In this document: in pieces, positions 36,897 through 47,051 of the stretch
Numbering within the stretch: the first letter of the stretch is position 1
Layout: every line of letters starts with the position of its first letter
Source of the DNA: Streptomyces sp. PR69
GTDB lineage: Bacteria; Actinomycetota; Actinomycetes; Streptomycetales; Streptomycetaceae
Assembly (NCBI RefSeq): GCF_026420845.1
Contig: NZ_JAOWCB010000004.1
Coordinates: 273,960 to 337,959, forward strand
Length of the DNA: 64,000 nt
Direction of reading: 5' to 3'
Position numbers and translations under genes: made by a program
The notes under the pieces: model-generated
Seen by the model: only the letters and a program-made list of their open reading frames with translations
What the model was told of the DNA's origin: nothing
Database searches by the model: none

Positions 36897-37900
36897 TGCT
36901 TCAGCAGGGGCGCGAACGCCGCGTCGATCGCTTCCAGGGTCTGGACGGCCTGTCCGTAGGTCGCGGCCTCGGTGTAGCGGATCGGGAAGGTCTTCCCGGC
37001 CTTGACGGCGGGCAGGTTCTTCCACAGCTCGGATTCCATGACGTACTTCACCGACTCGGGCACGCTGCCGTCGGCCTTGACGGAGTAGGTGATGGCGTCC
37101 GCGTCGCGGAGCGAGGCGGGCAGCTCCTCCAGGGAGGGGTATTCACTGACGCCCTTGGAGCCGGGGCCGGGCTTCTTGACCTTGCCGTAGTAAGTGGCGC
37201 CGATGTCCTCGGCGATGTTGGTGCCCCACGAGCCGCTGAACTCGCGCTGGAAGGTGCCCTTGGCGGCCTCGCCGTACGAACCGACGTGACCGAACTTGAG
37301 CGGGGCCAGCGCGTCCTTGTACTTCTTGGCCAGCTCGGCGGCCTTGGCCTCGTAGGCGGCCTGCACGGTGTCGAACTGCTCCAGAGCGCCGGCGGCGTCG
37401 GACTGCTTGCGGGACAGGTCGCGCCACGCGGACGGCACGGTGGGGCCGATGGCGACGACGGGGGCGATCCCCTCCAGCCGCTTGACGTCGATGTCGCCGA
37501 GGACGGGGGCGGGCACGCCGATGACGATGAGGTCCGGATCGGCCTCGGCTATGGCCTCGTAGTTGGTTTCTGTCGCCTGCTCGCCCGCCACCTTGGGCAG
37601 CTTGTTGTAGGTGGCGAGGTCCTCCTTGCTCATCATCGGCTCGCCGCGCTTCCACGAGGAGATCCCGACCAGGGGGGCGTCGGCCTCGATCAGGGCGGGC
37701 ACGGCGTACCCGGTGGCCACGACGCGCTGCGGGTCGGCGGGGATGGTGATCTTCCCGTTGTCGGCGGCGAACACCCGGGTCTTGTTCTTCTCCTCGGCCT
37801 TGCCGGCCGGCTCGGCCTCGTTCTTCGACGAGCCGCATCCGGTCAGGGCCAGGGTGAGGGCCAGGGCGCCGACCAGGACGGAGGATCTACGTACGGACAT
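36893..37900 (-). CDS. Iron-siderophore binding lipoprotein (FecB-like)
   Basis: This 335-residue solute-binding lipoprotein has a signal peptide ending in the lipobox ALTLALTGCGSSK, which anchors it outside the membrane. A TroA/FecB-type fold follows, with RVVATGYAVPALIEADAPLV and ADPDLIVIGVPAPVLGDIDV. It captures the ferric catechol siderophore and hands it to the FecCD permeases encoded directly downstream with GTGA coupling. An iron box lies 18 bases upstream of the ATG, so this gene starts an iron-repressed operon that probably runs to the DAHP synthase. Confidence 0.92.
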   Translation of the reverse strand: MSVRRSSVLVGALALTLALTGCGSSKNEAEPAGKAEEKNKTRVFAADNGKITIPADPQRVVATGYAVPALIEADAPLVGISSWKRGEPMMSKEDLATYNKLPKVAGEQATETNYEAIAEADPDLIVIGVPAPVLGDIDVKRLEGIAPVVAIGPTVPSAWRDLSRKQSDAAGALEQFDTVQAAYEAKAAELAKKYKDALAPLKFGHVGSYGEAAKGTFQREFSGSWGTNIAEDIGATYYGKVKKPGPGSKGVSEYPSLEELPASLRDADAITYSVKADGSVPESVKYVMESELWKNLPAVKAGKTFPIRYTEAATYGQAVQTLEAIDAAFAPLLKQ

Positions 37901-37917
37901 GCGAAAACTCCTTGAAC

Positions 37918-37936
37918 TTAGGTAAGGCTAACCTTA
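37918..37936. promoter_or_regulatory. DmdR/IdeR-type iron box upstream of the binding lipoprotein
   Basis: TTAGGTAAGGCTAACCTTA is a near-perfect match to the actinomycete iron box TTAGGTTAGGCTAACCTAA. It lies directly before the lipoprotein start, between that gene and the 3' end of the siderophore-interacting protein gene. Iron-loaded DmdR1 would block transcription of the uptake-NRPS-export operon here. Confidence 0.9.
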
Positions 37937-37969
37937 ATTGATCTCGTGGGTTTTGGACACACCGGCTGG

Positions 37970-38818
37970 TCAGTGGTCGTCGTCGTAGTCGGCGACGCCG
38001 CGTTTCCAGTAGCCGGTGATGTCGTGGTCGGCCCTCTCCAGCCGCAGGTCGTCACGGACCCAGCGGCGCAGCGGCTTGAGCTGCCCCGCCTCGCCCGCGG
38101 CCCAGACGAACACCCGCTCGCCCGCGGGCACGGCCACCGCGGTCACGGCCCGCGCCAGCGCGTCGCCGGCGCCCGCGGGGCGGTCGCCGCGGTGCAGCCA
38201 GTGCACCTCGAAGCCCTCGGGCGCGGACAGCTCGATCTCCTGCCCCGCGTCGGCGACTTCGACGAACGCCCAGCCCCGGGCGGTCCTCGGCAGCTCCTCC
38301 AGTCGGCGGGCGATCGCGGGCAGTGCCGTGATGTCGCCCGCCAGCACGTAGCGGTCGTAGGCGTGCGGCACGATCAGCCCGCCGGGCGGTCCCGCGACGT
38401 GCACGACGGTGCCCGGCTCGACCGCGCACGCCCAGTCCGACGCGAGGCCGTTCTCGTGCAGGGCGAAGTCGATGTCGATCTCGCCCGCCACCGGGTCGTG
38501 GCGGCGCACGGTGTACTCCCGCGAGGTGGGCCCCGGCCGTGGCCACGTCAGCATCAGGCCGTTCGGCTCGGGCAGTCGCAGCGAGCCGTCCGGCTCCGGG
38601 AAGAGCAGCTTGACATGCTCGTCCGGCGCGTGGGCCTCGAAGCCCTCGGCGCCCTCCCCGCCCAGCGTCACGCGCAGCAGGCCGGCGCCGACCATGGCGG
38701 TGCGGACGACCTCCGTCCGCCGGACGCGGATCGGATAGCCCACCTTCTCGGCGTGGCGGCCCGCCCGGACCTCCGCGATCCGCTCCAGGTGCCGGTGCCG
38801 GTGGTCGGTCCTGGTCAC
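37970..38818 (-). CDS. Siderophore-interacting protein (FAD/NAD(P)H ferric reductase, ViuB-like)
   Basis: This 282-residue protein of the SIP family releases iron from imported ferric siderophore by reduction. The FAD-binding barrel has REYTVRRHDPVAGEIDIDFA (the RxYT motif) and GTVVHVAGPPGGLIVP. The C-terminal pyridine-nucleotide domain has RYVLAGDITALPAIARRLEE and VWAAGEAGQLKPLRRWVRDD. The final residues GYWKRGVADYDDD match the family end. The GTG start overlaps the carrier-protein stop (GTGA). It closes the operon that starts at dhbA. Confidence 0.92.
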   Translation of the reverse strand: MTRTDHRHRHLERIAEVRAGRHAEKVGYPIRVRRTEVVRTAMVGAGLLRVTLGGEGAEGFEAHAPDEHVKLLFPEPDGSLRLPEPNGLMLTWPRPGPTSREYTVRRHDPVAGEIDIDFALHENGLASDWACAVEPGTVVHVAGPPGGLIVPHAYDRYVLAGDITALPAIARRLEELPRTARGWAFVEVADAGQEIELSAPEGFEVHWLHRGDRPAGAGDALARAVTAVAVPAGERVFVWAAGEAGQLKPLRRWVRDDLRLERADHDITGYWKRGVADYDDDH

Positions 38819-39054
38819 GCCCCATCCCCCGTCAGGAGCGCCGTCCAGTGCCCCAGTTCGGGGCACTCCGCCAGGTCGGGGAACTCCAGTGACGCCGCTC
38901 CGGCGGCCCGCCAGCGCTCCACGAGGATCATCACCCGCATCGAGTCCAGCCCGCGGTCGAAGAGGTTCTCCCCGGGCGTGATCTCGGCGGGTTCGCAGCC
39001 CAGCAGTTCCGCCACGTCTGCCCGGACGCGCTCGGGTGTGAGGGTCTCGCTCAT
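38815..39054 (-). CDS. Aryl carrier protein (stand-alone)
   Basis: This 79-residue carrier protein has NLFDRGLDSMRVMILVERWR, in which the serine after LD is the phosphopantetheine site. In EntB/DhbB this domain is fused to the isochorismatase; here it is a separate gene coupled by ATGA to the isochorismatase and by GTGA to the reductase gene. It should receive 2,3-dihydroxybenzoate from the DhbE-type ligase and present it to the first C domain of the NRPS. Confidence 0.9.
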   Translation of the reverse strand: MSETLTPERVRADVAELLGCEPAEITPGENLFDRGLDSMRVMILVERWRAAGAASLEFPDLAECPELGHWTALLTGDGA

Positions 39055-39725
39055 CGCGCGGCTCCCGCGGGGACCCGGGCCGCAAGCGCGGCCAGCGCGT
39101 CGGCCGTGGTGGTCACGACGCCGCAGCGCTGGGCGACGTACGCGCACGCCTGGTCGTGGCGTTCGCGGGAGAAGTCGGCGACCGCGTCGGCCACCAGGAA
39201 GGGCTGAACGTCGCGCATGAACGCCTCGACGGCGGTGGCCTGGCAGCCGATGTGCGCGTAGACGCCGGTGATGAGCAGCTGGTCGCGGCCCAGCGCCGCC
39301 AACTGCTCGGCGAACGTGCTGCGCTGGAACGCGCTGTAGCGCCACTTGACCAGGACGGTGTCGGCCTCGGCCGGGGCGAGCGCCGGGACGATGTCGGCGG
39401 CCTGCGGGTCGGCGTCGATGACCCCGCCGATGCCGTCGCCCCAGAACTCGGTGAGCAGCCCGCGGTCCGCGGGGTCCTGCCGACCGGGCTGGGCGGTGTA
39501 GAACACCGGGATCCCCTGCGCGCGGGCGTGTTCCGCGAGCCGCGCGATGTTCGCCGTCACCTCGGGCACCGGCGCACCGGCGTACGGGGCGACGAAGTAG
39601 CGCTGCATGTCGTGGACGAGCAGGGCCGCGCGGCCCTGCTCGGGCAGCCACTCCACCCGCCCCGCGGGCAGGTCGGCGGCCGCGGGGAGCGGATAGGGCC
39701 GTATCTCGGGCAGGGACATCCTCAT
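39051..39725 (-). CDS. dhbB: Isochorismatase (DhbB/EntB N-terminal domain type)
   Basis: It hydrolyses isochorismate to 2,3-dihydro-2,3-dihydroxybenzoate and pyruvate. Motifs of the cysteine-hydrolase-like fold are [20 protein letters not shown] (catalytic Asp), [19 protein letters not shown] (catalytic Lys) and [20 protein letters not shown]. It has 224 residues and no C-terminal carrier domain. The ATG at 39725 overlaps the ligase stop, but a second ATG at 39719 is better spaced from AAGGAG and may be the true start. Confidence 0.92.
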   Translation of the reverse strand: MRMSLPEIRPYPLPAAADLPAGRVEWLPEQGRAALLVHDMQRYFVAPYAGAPVPEVTANIARLAEHARAQGIPVFYTAQPGRQDPADRGLLTEFWGDGIGGVIDADPQAADIVPALAPAEADTVLVKWRYSAFQRSTFAEQLAALGRDQLLITGVYAHIGCQATAVEAFMRDVQPFLVADAVADFSRERHDQACAYVAQRCGVVTTTADALAALAARVPAGAAR

Positions 39726-41332
39726 GACTCCTTCCGGGCGAGTGCGGCCAGCGCCGCCCTCAGCTCGCGCTTGCTGGTCTTGCCGACACCGGTCACCGGG
39801 AACTCCTCGACGACCTGGACCAGGTCCGGCACCTTGAAGGCGGCCACACCGCGCTCGCGCACGAACGCCCGCAGCTCCTGGCCGGTGGGCGTCGCGCCCG
39901 CGGCGGGCACGACGTAGGCGCAGGTCCGCTCGCCGAGATAGGCGTCGGGCACGGCGACGACGGCGGCGTCGAGCACGCCCGGGTGGGCCATCAGGTGGTT
40001 CTCGACCTCCTCGGCCGCGACCTTCTCCCCGCCCCGGTTGATCTGCTCCTTGGCCCGGCCGACGACCTCCAGGTGCCCCGTGGGCGTGCGGCGCACGAGG
40101 TCACCGGTCCGGTAGAACCCGTCCGCGGTGAACGCGGTGGCGTTGTGCTCCGCCGCCCGGTAGTAGCCGCGGATCGTGTAGGGACCGCGGGTCAGCAGGG
40201 CGCCGGTCCCGCCCGGCGCCACGTCGGCGCCGGTGTCCGGGTCGACGACGCGGATCTCGTCGTCCGGGGAGATCGGCCGGCCCTGCGTGCCGAGCACGGC
40301 CTCTTCGGGGTCGTCCAGGCGGGTGTAGCACACCAGGCCCTCCGCCATGCCGAACACCTGCTGCAGCCGGCAGCCCAGCGCGGGGCCGATCCGCTCGGCC
40401 AGCTCACGCCCGCACTTGGCCCCGCCGACCAGCAGCACCTCCAGGGACGACAGGTCGCGGTCGGTGCGGGCGGCCGCCTGCACCCATGCGGCGGCGAGCG
40501 GCGGCACCACCCCGGTGATCGTGACCCGCTCGGCCTCGATCAGCCGGAACGCGGTGTCCGCGTCCGGCCGCGGCGCCATGACGGTGGCCGCGCCCGCGTG
40601 CAGCGCGCCCAGCACACCCGGCGAGCTGAGGGGGAAGTTGTGGGACACCGGCAGCGCGGCCAGGTAGACGCTGTCCGGGCGCAGGCCGCAGATCCGGACG
40701 CTCTCGCGCACGCTGTAGAGGTAGTCGTCATGGGTGCGCGGGATCAGCTTCGGCAGCCCGGTGCTCCCGCCCGACAACTGCAGGAACGCCACGCCCTCGG
40801 GGTCGGGGTCGGGCAGCTCGCGCGGCGCCGTCGCCGCCAGGTCGGCGAACTCGTCGGAGCCGACCACCAGGACCTGCCGTACGGAGCCCACCTCGGACGC
40901 GACGGCGCGTGCGGTCGCGGCGTGGCCGTGCCGCTCGTGCTCGCCGACGGTGACGATGGCGGCGGCCTCGCTGTGCTCGGCGAAGTGCCGCAGCTCGCTG
41001 TGCCGGTGAGCGGGCAGCGCGAACACCGGCAGTACGCCCGCGCGCCACATGCCGAACACGACCGGCAGGAACTCCGGGATGTTGGGCAGCTGCAGCACGG
41101 CCCGGTCACCGGGTGCGAGCCCGGCCGCGAGCAGACCCGCCGCGATGCGGTGGGCCCTCTCGTCCAGTCCGGCGAAGCTCCACCGGGTGTCCCCGCCCAC
41201 GACGGCGGTCCGGTCGGCGTACGCGGCGGCCAGCGAGGTCAGCAGCGCCCCGAAGGTCTGTCCGCGCCAGTGGCCCGCGGCGCGGTAGCGTGCGGCGGTC
41301 TGAGGCGGCCAGAGCACGTGGTCCGCGGTCAT
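39722..41332 (-). CDS. dhbE: 2,3-dihydroxybenzoate-AMP ligase
   Basis: This 536-residue adenylating enzyme activates 2,3-dihydroxybenzoate and loads it onto the aryl carrier protein. Adenylation motifs are [20 protein letters not shown] (P-loop), [36 protein letters not shown] and [19 protein letters not shown], plus a C-terminal lysine in [11 protein letters not shown]. The NF-P in [11 protein letters not shown] is the aryl-acid pocket signature seen in EntE/DhbE. The start overlaps the isochorismate synthase stop by ATGA. Confidence 0.94.
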   Translation of the reverse strand: MTADHVLWPPQTAARYRAAGHWRGQTFGALLTSLAAAYADRTAVVGGDTRWSFAGLDERAHRIAAGLLAAGLAPGDRAVLQLPNIPEFLPVVFGMWRAGVLPVFALPAHRHSELRHFAEHSEAAAIVTVGEHERHGHAATARAVASEVGSVRQVLVVGSDEFADLAATAPRELPDPDPEGVAFLQLSGGSTGLPKLIPRTHDDYLYSVRESVRICGLRPDSVYLAALPVSHNFPLSSPGVLGALHAGAATVMAPRPDADTAFRLIEAERVTITGVVPPLAAAWVQAAARTDRDLSSLEVLLVGGAKCGRELAERIGPALGCRLQQVFGMAEGLVCYTRLDDPEEAVLGTQGRPISPDDEIRVVDPDTGADVAPGGTGALLTRGPYTIRGYYRAAEHNATAFTADGFYRTGDLVRRTPTGHLEVVGRAKEQINRGGEKVAAEEVENHLMAHPGVLDAAVVAVPDAYLGERTCAYVVPAAGATPTGQELRAFVRERGVAAFKVPDLVQVVEEFPVTGVGKTSKRELRAALAALARKES

Positions 41333-42525
41333 ACGACGCCCTCCAGTCCGAGGGCGCGCAGCAGCGTGCGGAACTTCGCACCGGTCTCGGCCAGTTCGGC
41401 GGCGGGTTCGGATCCGGCGACGATCCCGGCCCCGGCGGACAGCCGCACCGTCCGGTCGCACACCTCGGCGCTGCGGATCGTCACCGCCCACTCGCCGTCG
41501 CCGTCGAGACCGGTCCAGCCGACCATCCCCGCGTAGTAGCCGCGGTCCTCCGGTTCCAGGTCCGCGATGGCGCCCAGGGCCGCGGGCCCGGGCACCCCGC
41601 CCACCGCGGGGGTCGGATGCAGCGCCTCGGCCAGTCCCAGCGCCGAGCAGGCGGCGTCGGCCGGGTCCGCCAGCCGCCCGGTGATCCGGGTCGACAGATG
41701 CCACATCGTCGGCGTGCCGATCACCTCGGGCCGGGCCGGCACCTCCAGGTCGACGCAGAACCGACCGAGCACCTCCGCCACCTGCGCGGCGGTGTGGGCG
41801 TGTTCGCCGAGGTCCTTGGCCGAGCCGCGCAGCCGGGCGATCCGCTCGCGGTCCAGCGCCTCGTCGCCCGACCGGGGGGCCGAGCCCGCCAGCGGGTTGG
41901 CCACCACGGTCGCGCCGCGCCGGGAGACCAGCAGTTCGGGGCTGGCCCCGACCAGGGTGCGCGGGGCGGGGTCCCCGGGCGCGGTGACGTCGACGGCGAA
42001 GGCGTACGCGGCCGGGTCCGCCCGTACCAGCCGGGCCAGCAGCGCGGGCACCCACACCGGGGCGTCCGCGGTCAGTTCGAGGGAGCGGGCCAGCACGACC
42101 TTGCTCAGCTCGCCGCGGCCGATCAGTTCCAGCGCGCGGCGGACGCTGTCGGCGTAGCGCGCGGGCTCGGGGCGCGGGGTGACGGACCATGACGTCCCGG
42201 ACTCCGGGCCGGGGGCTCGTACGTCCGCGGGAGCGTCGGCGCGCCGTACCACGGAGGGCACCATGAGGCCGCTCTCCGCTCCCCGGCGGAACCCTACGGC
42301 GCCGGCGACGACGGGTTCGGGCACCCCGGCCGCGGCGGCCGCGTCGAGTGCCCCGGCGGCGGCCCGGGCGTACGACGCGCCGCCGGCACGGACCCTGGTG
42401 TGGACCCCGTCGGCGAGCAGGGTCCCCCGGGGCGAGGAGAAGTAGAACGAGCCGGGCAGGTAGGCGGCCAGCAGGTCGGACGCCCGGTGCACGGGTCTCG
42501 GGCGCGCGAGCGCGGGTATGGACAC
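41329..42525 (-). CDS. dhbC: Isochorismate synthase
   Basis: This 398-residue chorismate-binding enzyme converts chorismate to isochorismate, the branch point from primary metabolism. Family motifs are [65 protein letters not shown] and the metal-binding [17 protein letters not shown]. The GTG start at 42525 has AAAGGAA about 8 bases upstream; an ATG nearby is out of frame. It lies 15 bases after the dhbA stop. Confidence 0.94.
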   Translation of the reverse strand: MSIPALARPRPVHRASDLLAAYLPGSFYFSSPRGTLLADGVHTRVRAGGASYARAAAGALDAAAAAGVPEPVVAGAVGFRRGAESGLMVPSVVRRADAPADVRAPGPESGTSWSVTPRPEPARYADSVRRALELIGRGELSKVVLARSLELTADAPVWVPALLARLVRADPAAYAFAVDVTAPGDPAPRTLVGASPELLVSRRGATVVANPLAGSAPRSGDEALDRERIARLRGSAKDLGEHAHTAAQVAEVLGRFCVDLEVPARPEVIGTPTMWHLSTRITGRLADPADAACSALGLAEALHPTPAVGGVPGPAALGAIADLEPEDRGYYAGMVGWTGLDGDGEWAVTIRSAEVCDRTVRLSAGAGIVAGSEPAAELAETGAKFRTLLRALGLEGVV

Positions 42526-42540
42526 GTCGGCATTCCTTTC

Positions 42541-43323
42541 TCAGGCGCGCAGGGTTGCGCCGCCGTCGACGAACAGGTTCTGCATGGTGATGTGCCGGGC
42601 GCGGTCGGAGACCAGGAACAGCACGGCGTCGGCGATGTCGGCCGGGTCGGCGATGCGGCCGAGCGGTATGCCCACCCGGAACTGCTCCGGGGTGCCCGAG
42701 ATCACCCGCGCGAGGTCGTCCTCGTCGTTCCACAGCAGGCGCTGCATGGGGGTGTCGGTCGAACCGGGCGAGACCACGTTGCACCGGATGCCGTGGCGGG
42801 CGACCTCCAGGCCGAGGCAGCGCGTGAGCATGGCGGCCGCGGCCTTGGAGGCGGCATACGCCCCCATGCCGGCGCGCGGTACGCCGACGGCGTTGGAGGC
42901 GACGGTCACCAGGGCCCCGCGGCCGCGGCCGACCATCCGGCGGGCCAGTTCGCGCAGGACGAGGAACGTGCCCGTCGTGTTGACGGCGAAGGTGTCCGCC
43001 CAGTCCTCCTCGGCGGTCTCGCACAGCAGCCCCGGCCGCAGGATGCCCGCCACCGACACACCGATGCCGATGGGCCCGATGTCGTTCTCCGCCCTGGCGA
43101 CGACGTCGGCGACCGCGGTGGGGTCCGACACGTCGGCGGCGAAGGGGACGACCATCCCGGCCGAGCGTTCCGCGAGATTCGCCAGGCCGTCCGCGTCGAC
43201 GTCGACGGCCGCGACCACGGCACCCTCGCGGACCAGACCGTCGACCACGGCGGCGCCGATCCCTCTGGCCGCCCCGGTGACCAGCGCCACCGAGGGTGCG
43301 TTCCGCGCGTTCCAGGCCGGCAT
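42541..43323 (-). CDS. dhbA: 2,3-dihydro-2,3-dihydroxybenzoate dehydrogenase
   Basis: This 260-residue short-chain dehydrogenase oxidises the dihydrodiol to 2,3-dihydroxybenzoate with NAD. Visible motifs are the [11 protein letters not shown] cofactor loop, the DVDADGL acidic position that favours NAD, the active-site tyrosine in [15 protein letters not shown], and [11 protein letters not shown]. The ATG follows a strong GGGGGGAG site. It is the first gene of the biosynthesis operon and lies just behind two iron boxes. Confidence 0.93.
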   Translation of the reverse strand: MPAWNARNAPSVALVTGAARGIGAAVVDGLVREGAVVAAVDVDADGLANLAERSAGMVVPFAADVSDPTAVADVVARAENDIGPIGIGVSVAGILRPGLLCETAEEDWADTFAVNTTGTFLVLRELARRMVGRGRGALVTVASNAVGVPRAGMGAYAASKAAAAMLTRCLGLEVARHGIRCNVVSPGSTDTPMQRLLWNDEDDLARVISGTPEQFRVGIPLGRIADPADIADAVLFLVSDRARHITMQNLFVDGGATLRA

Positions 43324-43340
43324 ACACTCCCCCCCGTCAC

Positions 43341-43379
43341 TTAAGTAAGGCTTACCTAATTAAGGTAAGCCCAACCTAA
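43341..43379. promoter_or_regulatory. Two tandem iron boxes upstream of dhbA
   Basis: TTAAGTAAGGCTTACCTAA (43341-43359) and TAAGGTAAGCCCAACCTAA (43361-43379) both match the DmdR/IdeR consensus. They lie back to back, 17 bases before the dhbA start. Two adjacent sites suggest tighter repression by iron than the single site before the lipoprotein operon. Confidence 0.88.
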
Positions 43380-43380
43380 C

Positions 43381-43864
43381 TGGAGCTTGTGCCAGAGGCA
43401 AACTCACACCGCGGCCACGTGCGACGGGGCGTCATGTCACCCCGCGGGTCAAGAGATCAACGCGGGTGCCCCCAGGAGACCGGGCGTCATGAGCAGCGGA
43501 CTCACGGGGACGGCGACGCCCGCGGCCGTGGCAGCGCGCAGCCGGAAGCCGGTCTCGCCCAAGATCAGCACACTGCGCGTCGGCACCGACGTGTTCGACC
43601 GTGCAGGCACGCAGGTCGTCGCGGACGGCGTCGGCGTCCCAGCGGGCATGGCGCAGCAGCTATGAACGCCTCACCGAGGAGACCCGCAGGCGTGAGCAGG
43701 AGCTGCGCGGCGTCATCAGTCCCGCCTGCATCGACACGCCGCTGGACAATCTGCCCCGGTGGGTGGACGCGGCGCACCGGGGGCTGTTGCGCTGGGTCGT
43801 CTTCCACTGCCGCCGCTCGTGACCTGCCCGGCTGATGGCCAGGCAGGTGATCGGCTCCGGATTC
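43381..43864. other. Gap between siderophore operon and phosphatase gene
   Basis: No gene is supported here. Two short plus-strand frames (ending near 43665 and 43822) contain partly natural-looking stretches such as SYERLTEETRRREQELRGVI. They lack ribosome-binding sites and family resemblance. They could be the scrambled remains of one gene. The promoter of the dhb operon must lie at the left end. Confidence 0.4.
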
Positions 43865-45346
43865 CTATTCCGGCTCCGGGAGGGCCCGTTCGCGGATGCG
43901 GGCCGCCATCAGGGCCACATCGTCCTCCGCGTGGGCGGCGTCGAGGCGGATGAGGACCTCGTCGGCCAGTTCGTCGACCGTGCAGCCGGGGCGGGGGCGG
44001 ACGCGGGCGAGGCGGGCGAGGGAGAGGTCGATGTCCTCGCCCCGCCGTTCGACCAGGCCGTCGGTGAACAGCAGGAGCGTGTCGCCGGGGTGCAGCCGGC
44101 GGCTGGCGATGTCATAGCCGCCGAGGCCCGTGCCGAGGGGCGGGCCCACGGGCACGTCGACCACTTCGGCGGCGCCGTCGCCGGTGAAGACGGCGGGCGG
44201 CAGATGGCCCGCGCTGGAGAAGGAGACGATGCCGCGGGCCGGGTCCACGCGGGCCAGCAGACAGGCGGCGGGACGGCGGGACGCGGCGTCGGAGATGGCC
44301 ATGTCGAGGCGGCGCAGCACCCGGTGGGGCGGCAGGTCGGCGGCCGCGACGTCGCGGAGTGCGGCGCGGTAGCTGTTCATGTCGACGGCCGCCGCCACAC
44401 CGTGGCCCATCACATCGCCCATGACGAGCAGCGTGCGGCCGAAGTGGAGGCGTACGGTCTCGAACCAGTCGCCGCCCACCAGGTCCCCGGTCCCGGAGGG
44501 CAGATAGCGGGTGGCGAGCTGGAGGTTGGGGTGCGGCAGGCCGGGGTCGGTCAGCAGGGTGCGCTGAAGCTCGACGGCGGTGCGCCGGGCGTCAGCGTAG
44601 CGGTGGGCGTGGTCGACGGCGAACGCGGCACGCAGCGCGGCCGACTGCACCAGCAGCACATCGTCGCGGGTGAAGCGGGAGTGCGCGCGTGCCGCCAGGA
44701 GCACGCCCAGCGCCCGTTCGCGGGCGATCAGGGGCGCCGCGAGCCATCGGTCGTCGAGGACGGGGCGGCCTTCCCGGACCGCGCGCTCCGCGGCGGCCGC
44801 CGCGGGGTCGGCGAGCAGTTCCGTCTTGCCCGCCGCGGCGGTGCGCTGGAGCGGGGCGGCGGGCGCGGCCGCGTCCGCGGAGTCCGGGGCCGCGGAGTCC
44901 GGGGCCGTCAGATCGACGGCGGCGGCGTCGGCGAGGGCGGTGCTCACATAGTGGGCGAGTTCCTCGCAGGTCGTCCTCGCGTCGAGGGTCGTGCCGATGC
45001 GGTCGGCCGCGTCCGCGACATGGAGGCGGGGCGGCTGTGGGCCGGGGGCCTGCTGGACCAGTACGCCGATGAGGCCGAGCACCTGTGAGCGTGCTCCGGT
45101 CATCCGCTGCCAGGTGCAGCGGCGGCCGGGGCTCGCGTGGGTGCGCGGGCGGCCGTCGGCGAGGACGGCGGCCAGCAGACCGGGCGGCCCGGCGACGTCC
45201 GCCGCCCGGGCGCCGACGGGCCGGCCTTCGAGGCCGTCGGCCGGCTCCCCCGTCATCCGGCGGTAGGCGTCGTCCGCGAAGAGGTAGTTCGCATCCGCGT
45301 CCAGCAGCGCGACTCCCGCCACGGCGGGCACATCGTCGGCGCACAC
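43865..45346 (-). CDS. PAS/GAF-containing PP2C (SpoIIE/RsbU-type) phosphatase
   Basis: This 493-residue cytoplasmic sensor phosphatase should dephosphorylate anti-sigma-factor antagonists. Residues 1-110 look like a PAS domain (VALLDADANYLFADDAYRRM), 115-245 a GAF domain (APLIARERALGVLLAARAHS), and 260-490 the PP2C domain. PP2C metal motifs are LVGGDWFETVRL, MGDVMGHGVAAAVDM, DTLLLFTDGLVERRG and AEDDVALMAAR. GTG 45346 is preferred over 45367 because GGAGG lies about 9 bases before it. Such enzymes respond to stress signals in Streptomyces; the target here is unknown. Confidence 0.88.
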   Translation of the reverse strand: MCADDVPAVAGVALLDADANYLFADDAYRRMTGEPADGLEGRPVGARAADVAGPPGLLAAVLADGRPRTHASPGRRCTWQRMTGARSQVLGLIGVLVQQAPGPQPPRLHVADAADRIGTTLDARTTCEELAHYVSTALADAAAVDLTAPDSAAPDSADAAAPAAPLQRTAAAGKTELLADPAAAAAERAVREGRPVLDDRWLAAPLIARERALGVLLAARAHSRFTRDDVLLVQSAALRAAFAVDHAHRYADARRTAVELQRTLLTDPGLPHPNLQLATRYLPSGTGDLVGGDWFETVRLHFGRTLLVMGDVMGHGVAAAVDMNSYRAALRDVAAADLPPHRVLRRLDMAISDAASRRPAACLLARVDPARGIVSFSSAGHLPPAVFTGDGAAEVVDVPVGPPLGTGLGGYDIASRRLHPGDTLLLFTDGLVERRGEDIDLSLARLARVRPRPGCTVDELADEVLIRLDAAHAEDDVALMAARIRERALPEPE

Positions 45347-45385
45347 GTTCCGCCTCCTCCCTCTCACGCCCGTCTCGCACTGTCG

Positions 45386-46930
45386 TCACGGCCCCGGGGT
45401 GAAACCTCCTTGCAGGCGTTCGAGGTCGGAGGGCCGCACCTGGATGGCGAACAGCGCGATGAACGCGCCGATGACGGCGAAGGCGGCCGCGGTGACAAAG
45501 GCCGCGGAGGCCCCGGCGGTGAGCACCTGGTCGCCCCAGGGCGGCGGAAGTTCCCCGGTGCGGTCGAACTCGGCGCGCTGGGCGGGCGTGGCGCGGGCCA
45601 GGAAGGACGGGATGAGCTCGCGGGCCTTGTCGGCGCTGAACGTCCCGGCGACGGTGACCAGGATGGACAGTCCGAGCGAACCGCCCACCTGCTGGGTGGC
45701 GTTGAGGACCCCGGACGCCGCACCCGACTCATGCGGCGGGACCCCGGACAGCGCCATCAGGGTCAGCGACACGAACTGCAGCCCCATGCCGAGGCTGAAG
45801 ACGAGCATCGGCCCGAGGATGCTGCCCGCATAGGTGGAGTGGATGTCGGTCAGGGTCAGCCAGGACAGCCCGGCGGCGGACAGCAGCGCGCCGACGACCA
45901 TGAACGGCTTGGGGCCGTACCGGGGCAGCAGCTGGGAGGCGGTTCCCGCGCCGACCGCGATGACCGCGCTGACTGGCAGAAAGGCGAGCCCTGCCTGCAG
46001 CGGGCTGAAGTCCAGCACATTCTGCACGAAGAGGGTGAGGAAGAAGAACATGCCGAAGATCGCGGCGGCGAGGCAGAGCATCATGCCGTAGGTGGCGGCC
46101 CGGTTGCGGTCGGCGAACATCTTCAGCGGGGTGATCGGCTGCCGGGAGCGCCGCTCGATCAGGAGGAAGACCGACAGCAGCACGGCGGCCCCGCCGAAGG
46201 CGGCCAGGGTCAGTCCGTCCCGCCAGCCCTGCTGGGCGGCGCGGATGAAGCCGTACACGAGCATCACCATGCCGGCGGTGGAGGTCAGCGCACCGGCGAA
46301 GTCGAAGTTGCCGGGATGGCGTTCGGACTCCTGGATCCAGCGGGGCGCGGTGAGGGCGATCAGCAGCCCGATGGGGACGTTGACGAAGAACACCCAGCGC
46401 CAGTCGAGCCATTCGACGAGCACGCCGCCGGCGAGCAGTCCGATGGCGCCGCCGCCGGCGGAGACGGCCGCGAAGACCCCGAACGCCCGGTTGCGGGCCG
46501 GTCCTTCGGCGAAGGTGGTGCTGATCAGCGCCAGCGCGGTCGGGGAGGCGATGGCCCCGCCCATGCCCTGCAGGGCGCGTGCGGCGAGCAGCTGGCCGGG
46601 GTTCTGGGCGAGCCCGCCGAGCAGCGAGGCCAGGACGAAGAGCAGGACGCCGAAGATGAAGACCCGTCTGCGGCCGAGGATGTCGCCGGTCCTGCCGCCG
46701 AGCAGCAGCAGTCCGCCGAAGGTCAGGGTGTAGGCGTTGATGACCCACGACAGGTTGGTGGTGGAGAAGTCGAGCGCTCGCTGGATGTGCGGAAGCGCGA
46801 TGTTCACGATGGTGATGTCGAGCACCACCATGAGCTGGCACGAGGCGATGATCAGCAGCGCGATCCCGCTGCCGCCGCCCTTGTGCGGGGCGGCGGTCTG
46901 CGTCGGCGGCGTCGGCTGCGAGCTGGTCAT
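45386..46930 (-). CDS. DHA2-family MFS multidrug exporter
   Basis: This 514-residue membrane protein has about 14 helices and typical EmrB/QacA motifs. They are LMVVLDITIVNIALPHIQRA (motif D1), GGRTGDILGRRRVFIFGVLL (motif A), ARALQGMGGAIASPTALALI and GLLAGGVLVEWLDWRWVFFV (motif C). It exports drugs or other small molecules by proton antiport. It stands alone between the phosphatase gene and the RidA gene with no local TetR-type regulator. Substrate cannot be read from sequence. Confidence 0.9.
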   Translation of the reverse strand: MTSSQPTPPTQTAAPHKGGGSGIALLIIASCQLMVVLDITIVNIALPHIQRALDFSTTNLSWVINAYTLTFGGLLLLGGRTGDILGRRRVFIFGVLLFVLASLLGGLAQNPGQLLAARALQGMGGAIASPTALALISTTFAEGPARNRAFGVFAAVSAGGGAIGLLAGGVLVEWLDWRWVFFVNVPIGLLIALTAPRWIQESERHPGNFDFAGALTSTAGMVMLVYGFIRAAQQGWRDGLTLAAFGGAAVLLSVFLLIERRSRQPITPLKMFADRNRAATYGMMLCLAAAIFGMFFFLTLFVQNVLDFSPLQAGLAFLPVSAVIAVGAGTASQLLPRYGPKPFMVVGALLSAAGLSWLTLTDIHSTYAGSILGPMLVFSLGMGLQFVSLTLMALSGVPPHESGAASGVLNATQQVGGSLGLSILVTVAGTFSADKARELIPSFLARATPAQRAEFDRTGELPPPWGDQVLTAGASAAFVTAAAFAVIGAFIALFAIQVRPSDLERLQGGFTPGP

Positions 46931-47051
46931 GGTGCACCGTGCCCTCGTGTGAGGGCCAGCAGACGTGACCGCCCACGGTTCGACGTTAAGCCCGCCTCCC
47001 CCGCCCCACCAGTCGATCACGCCGGGGCGGAGGGCGAATGTGCTGGTCAGA

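Noticed and set aside
39722..43327. 1201-codon minus-strand frame
   Set aside because: Only 39722-41332 is coding (the DhbE-type ligase). The upstream part is out of frame with dhbC and dhbA and has no signatures.
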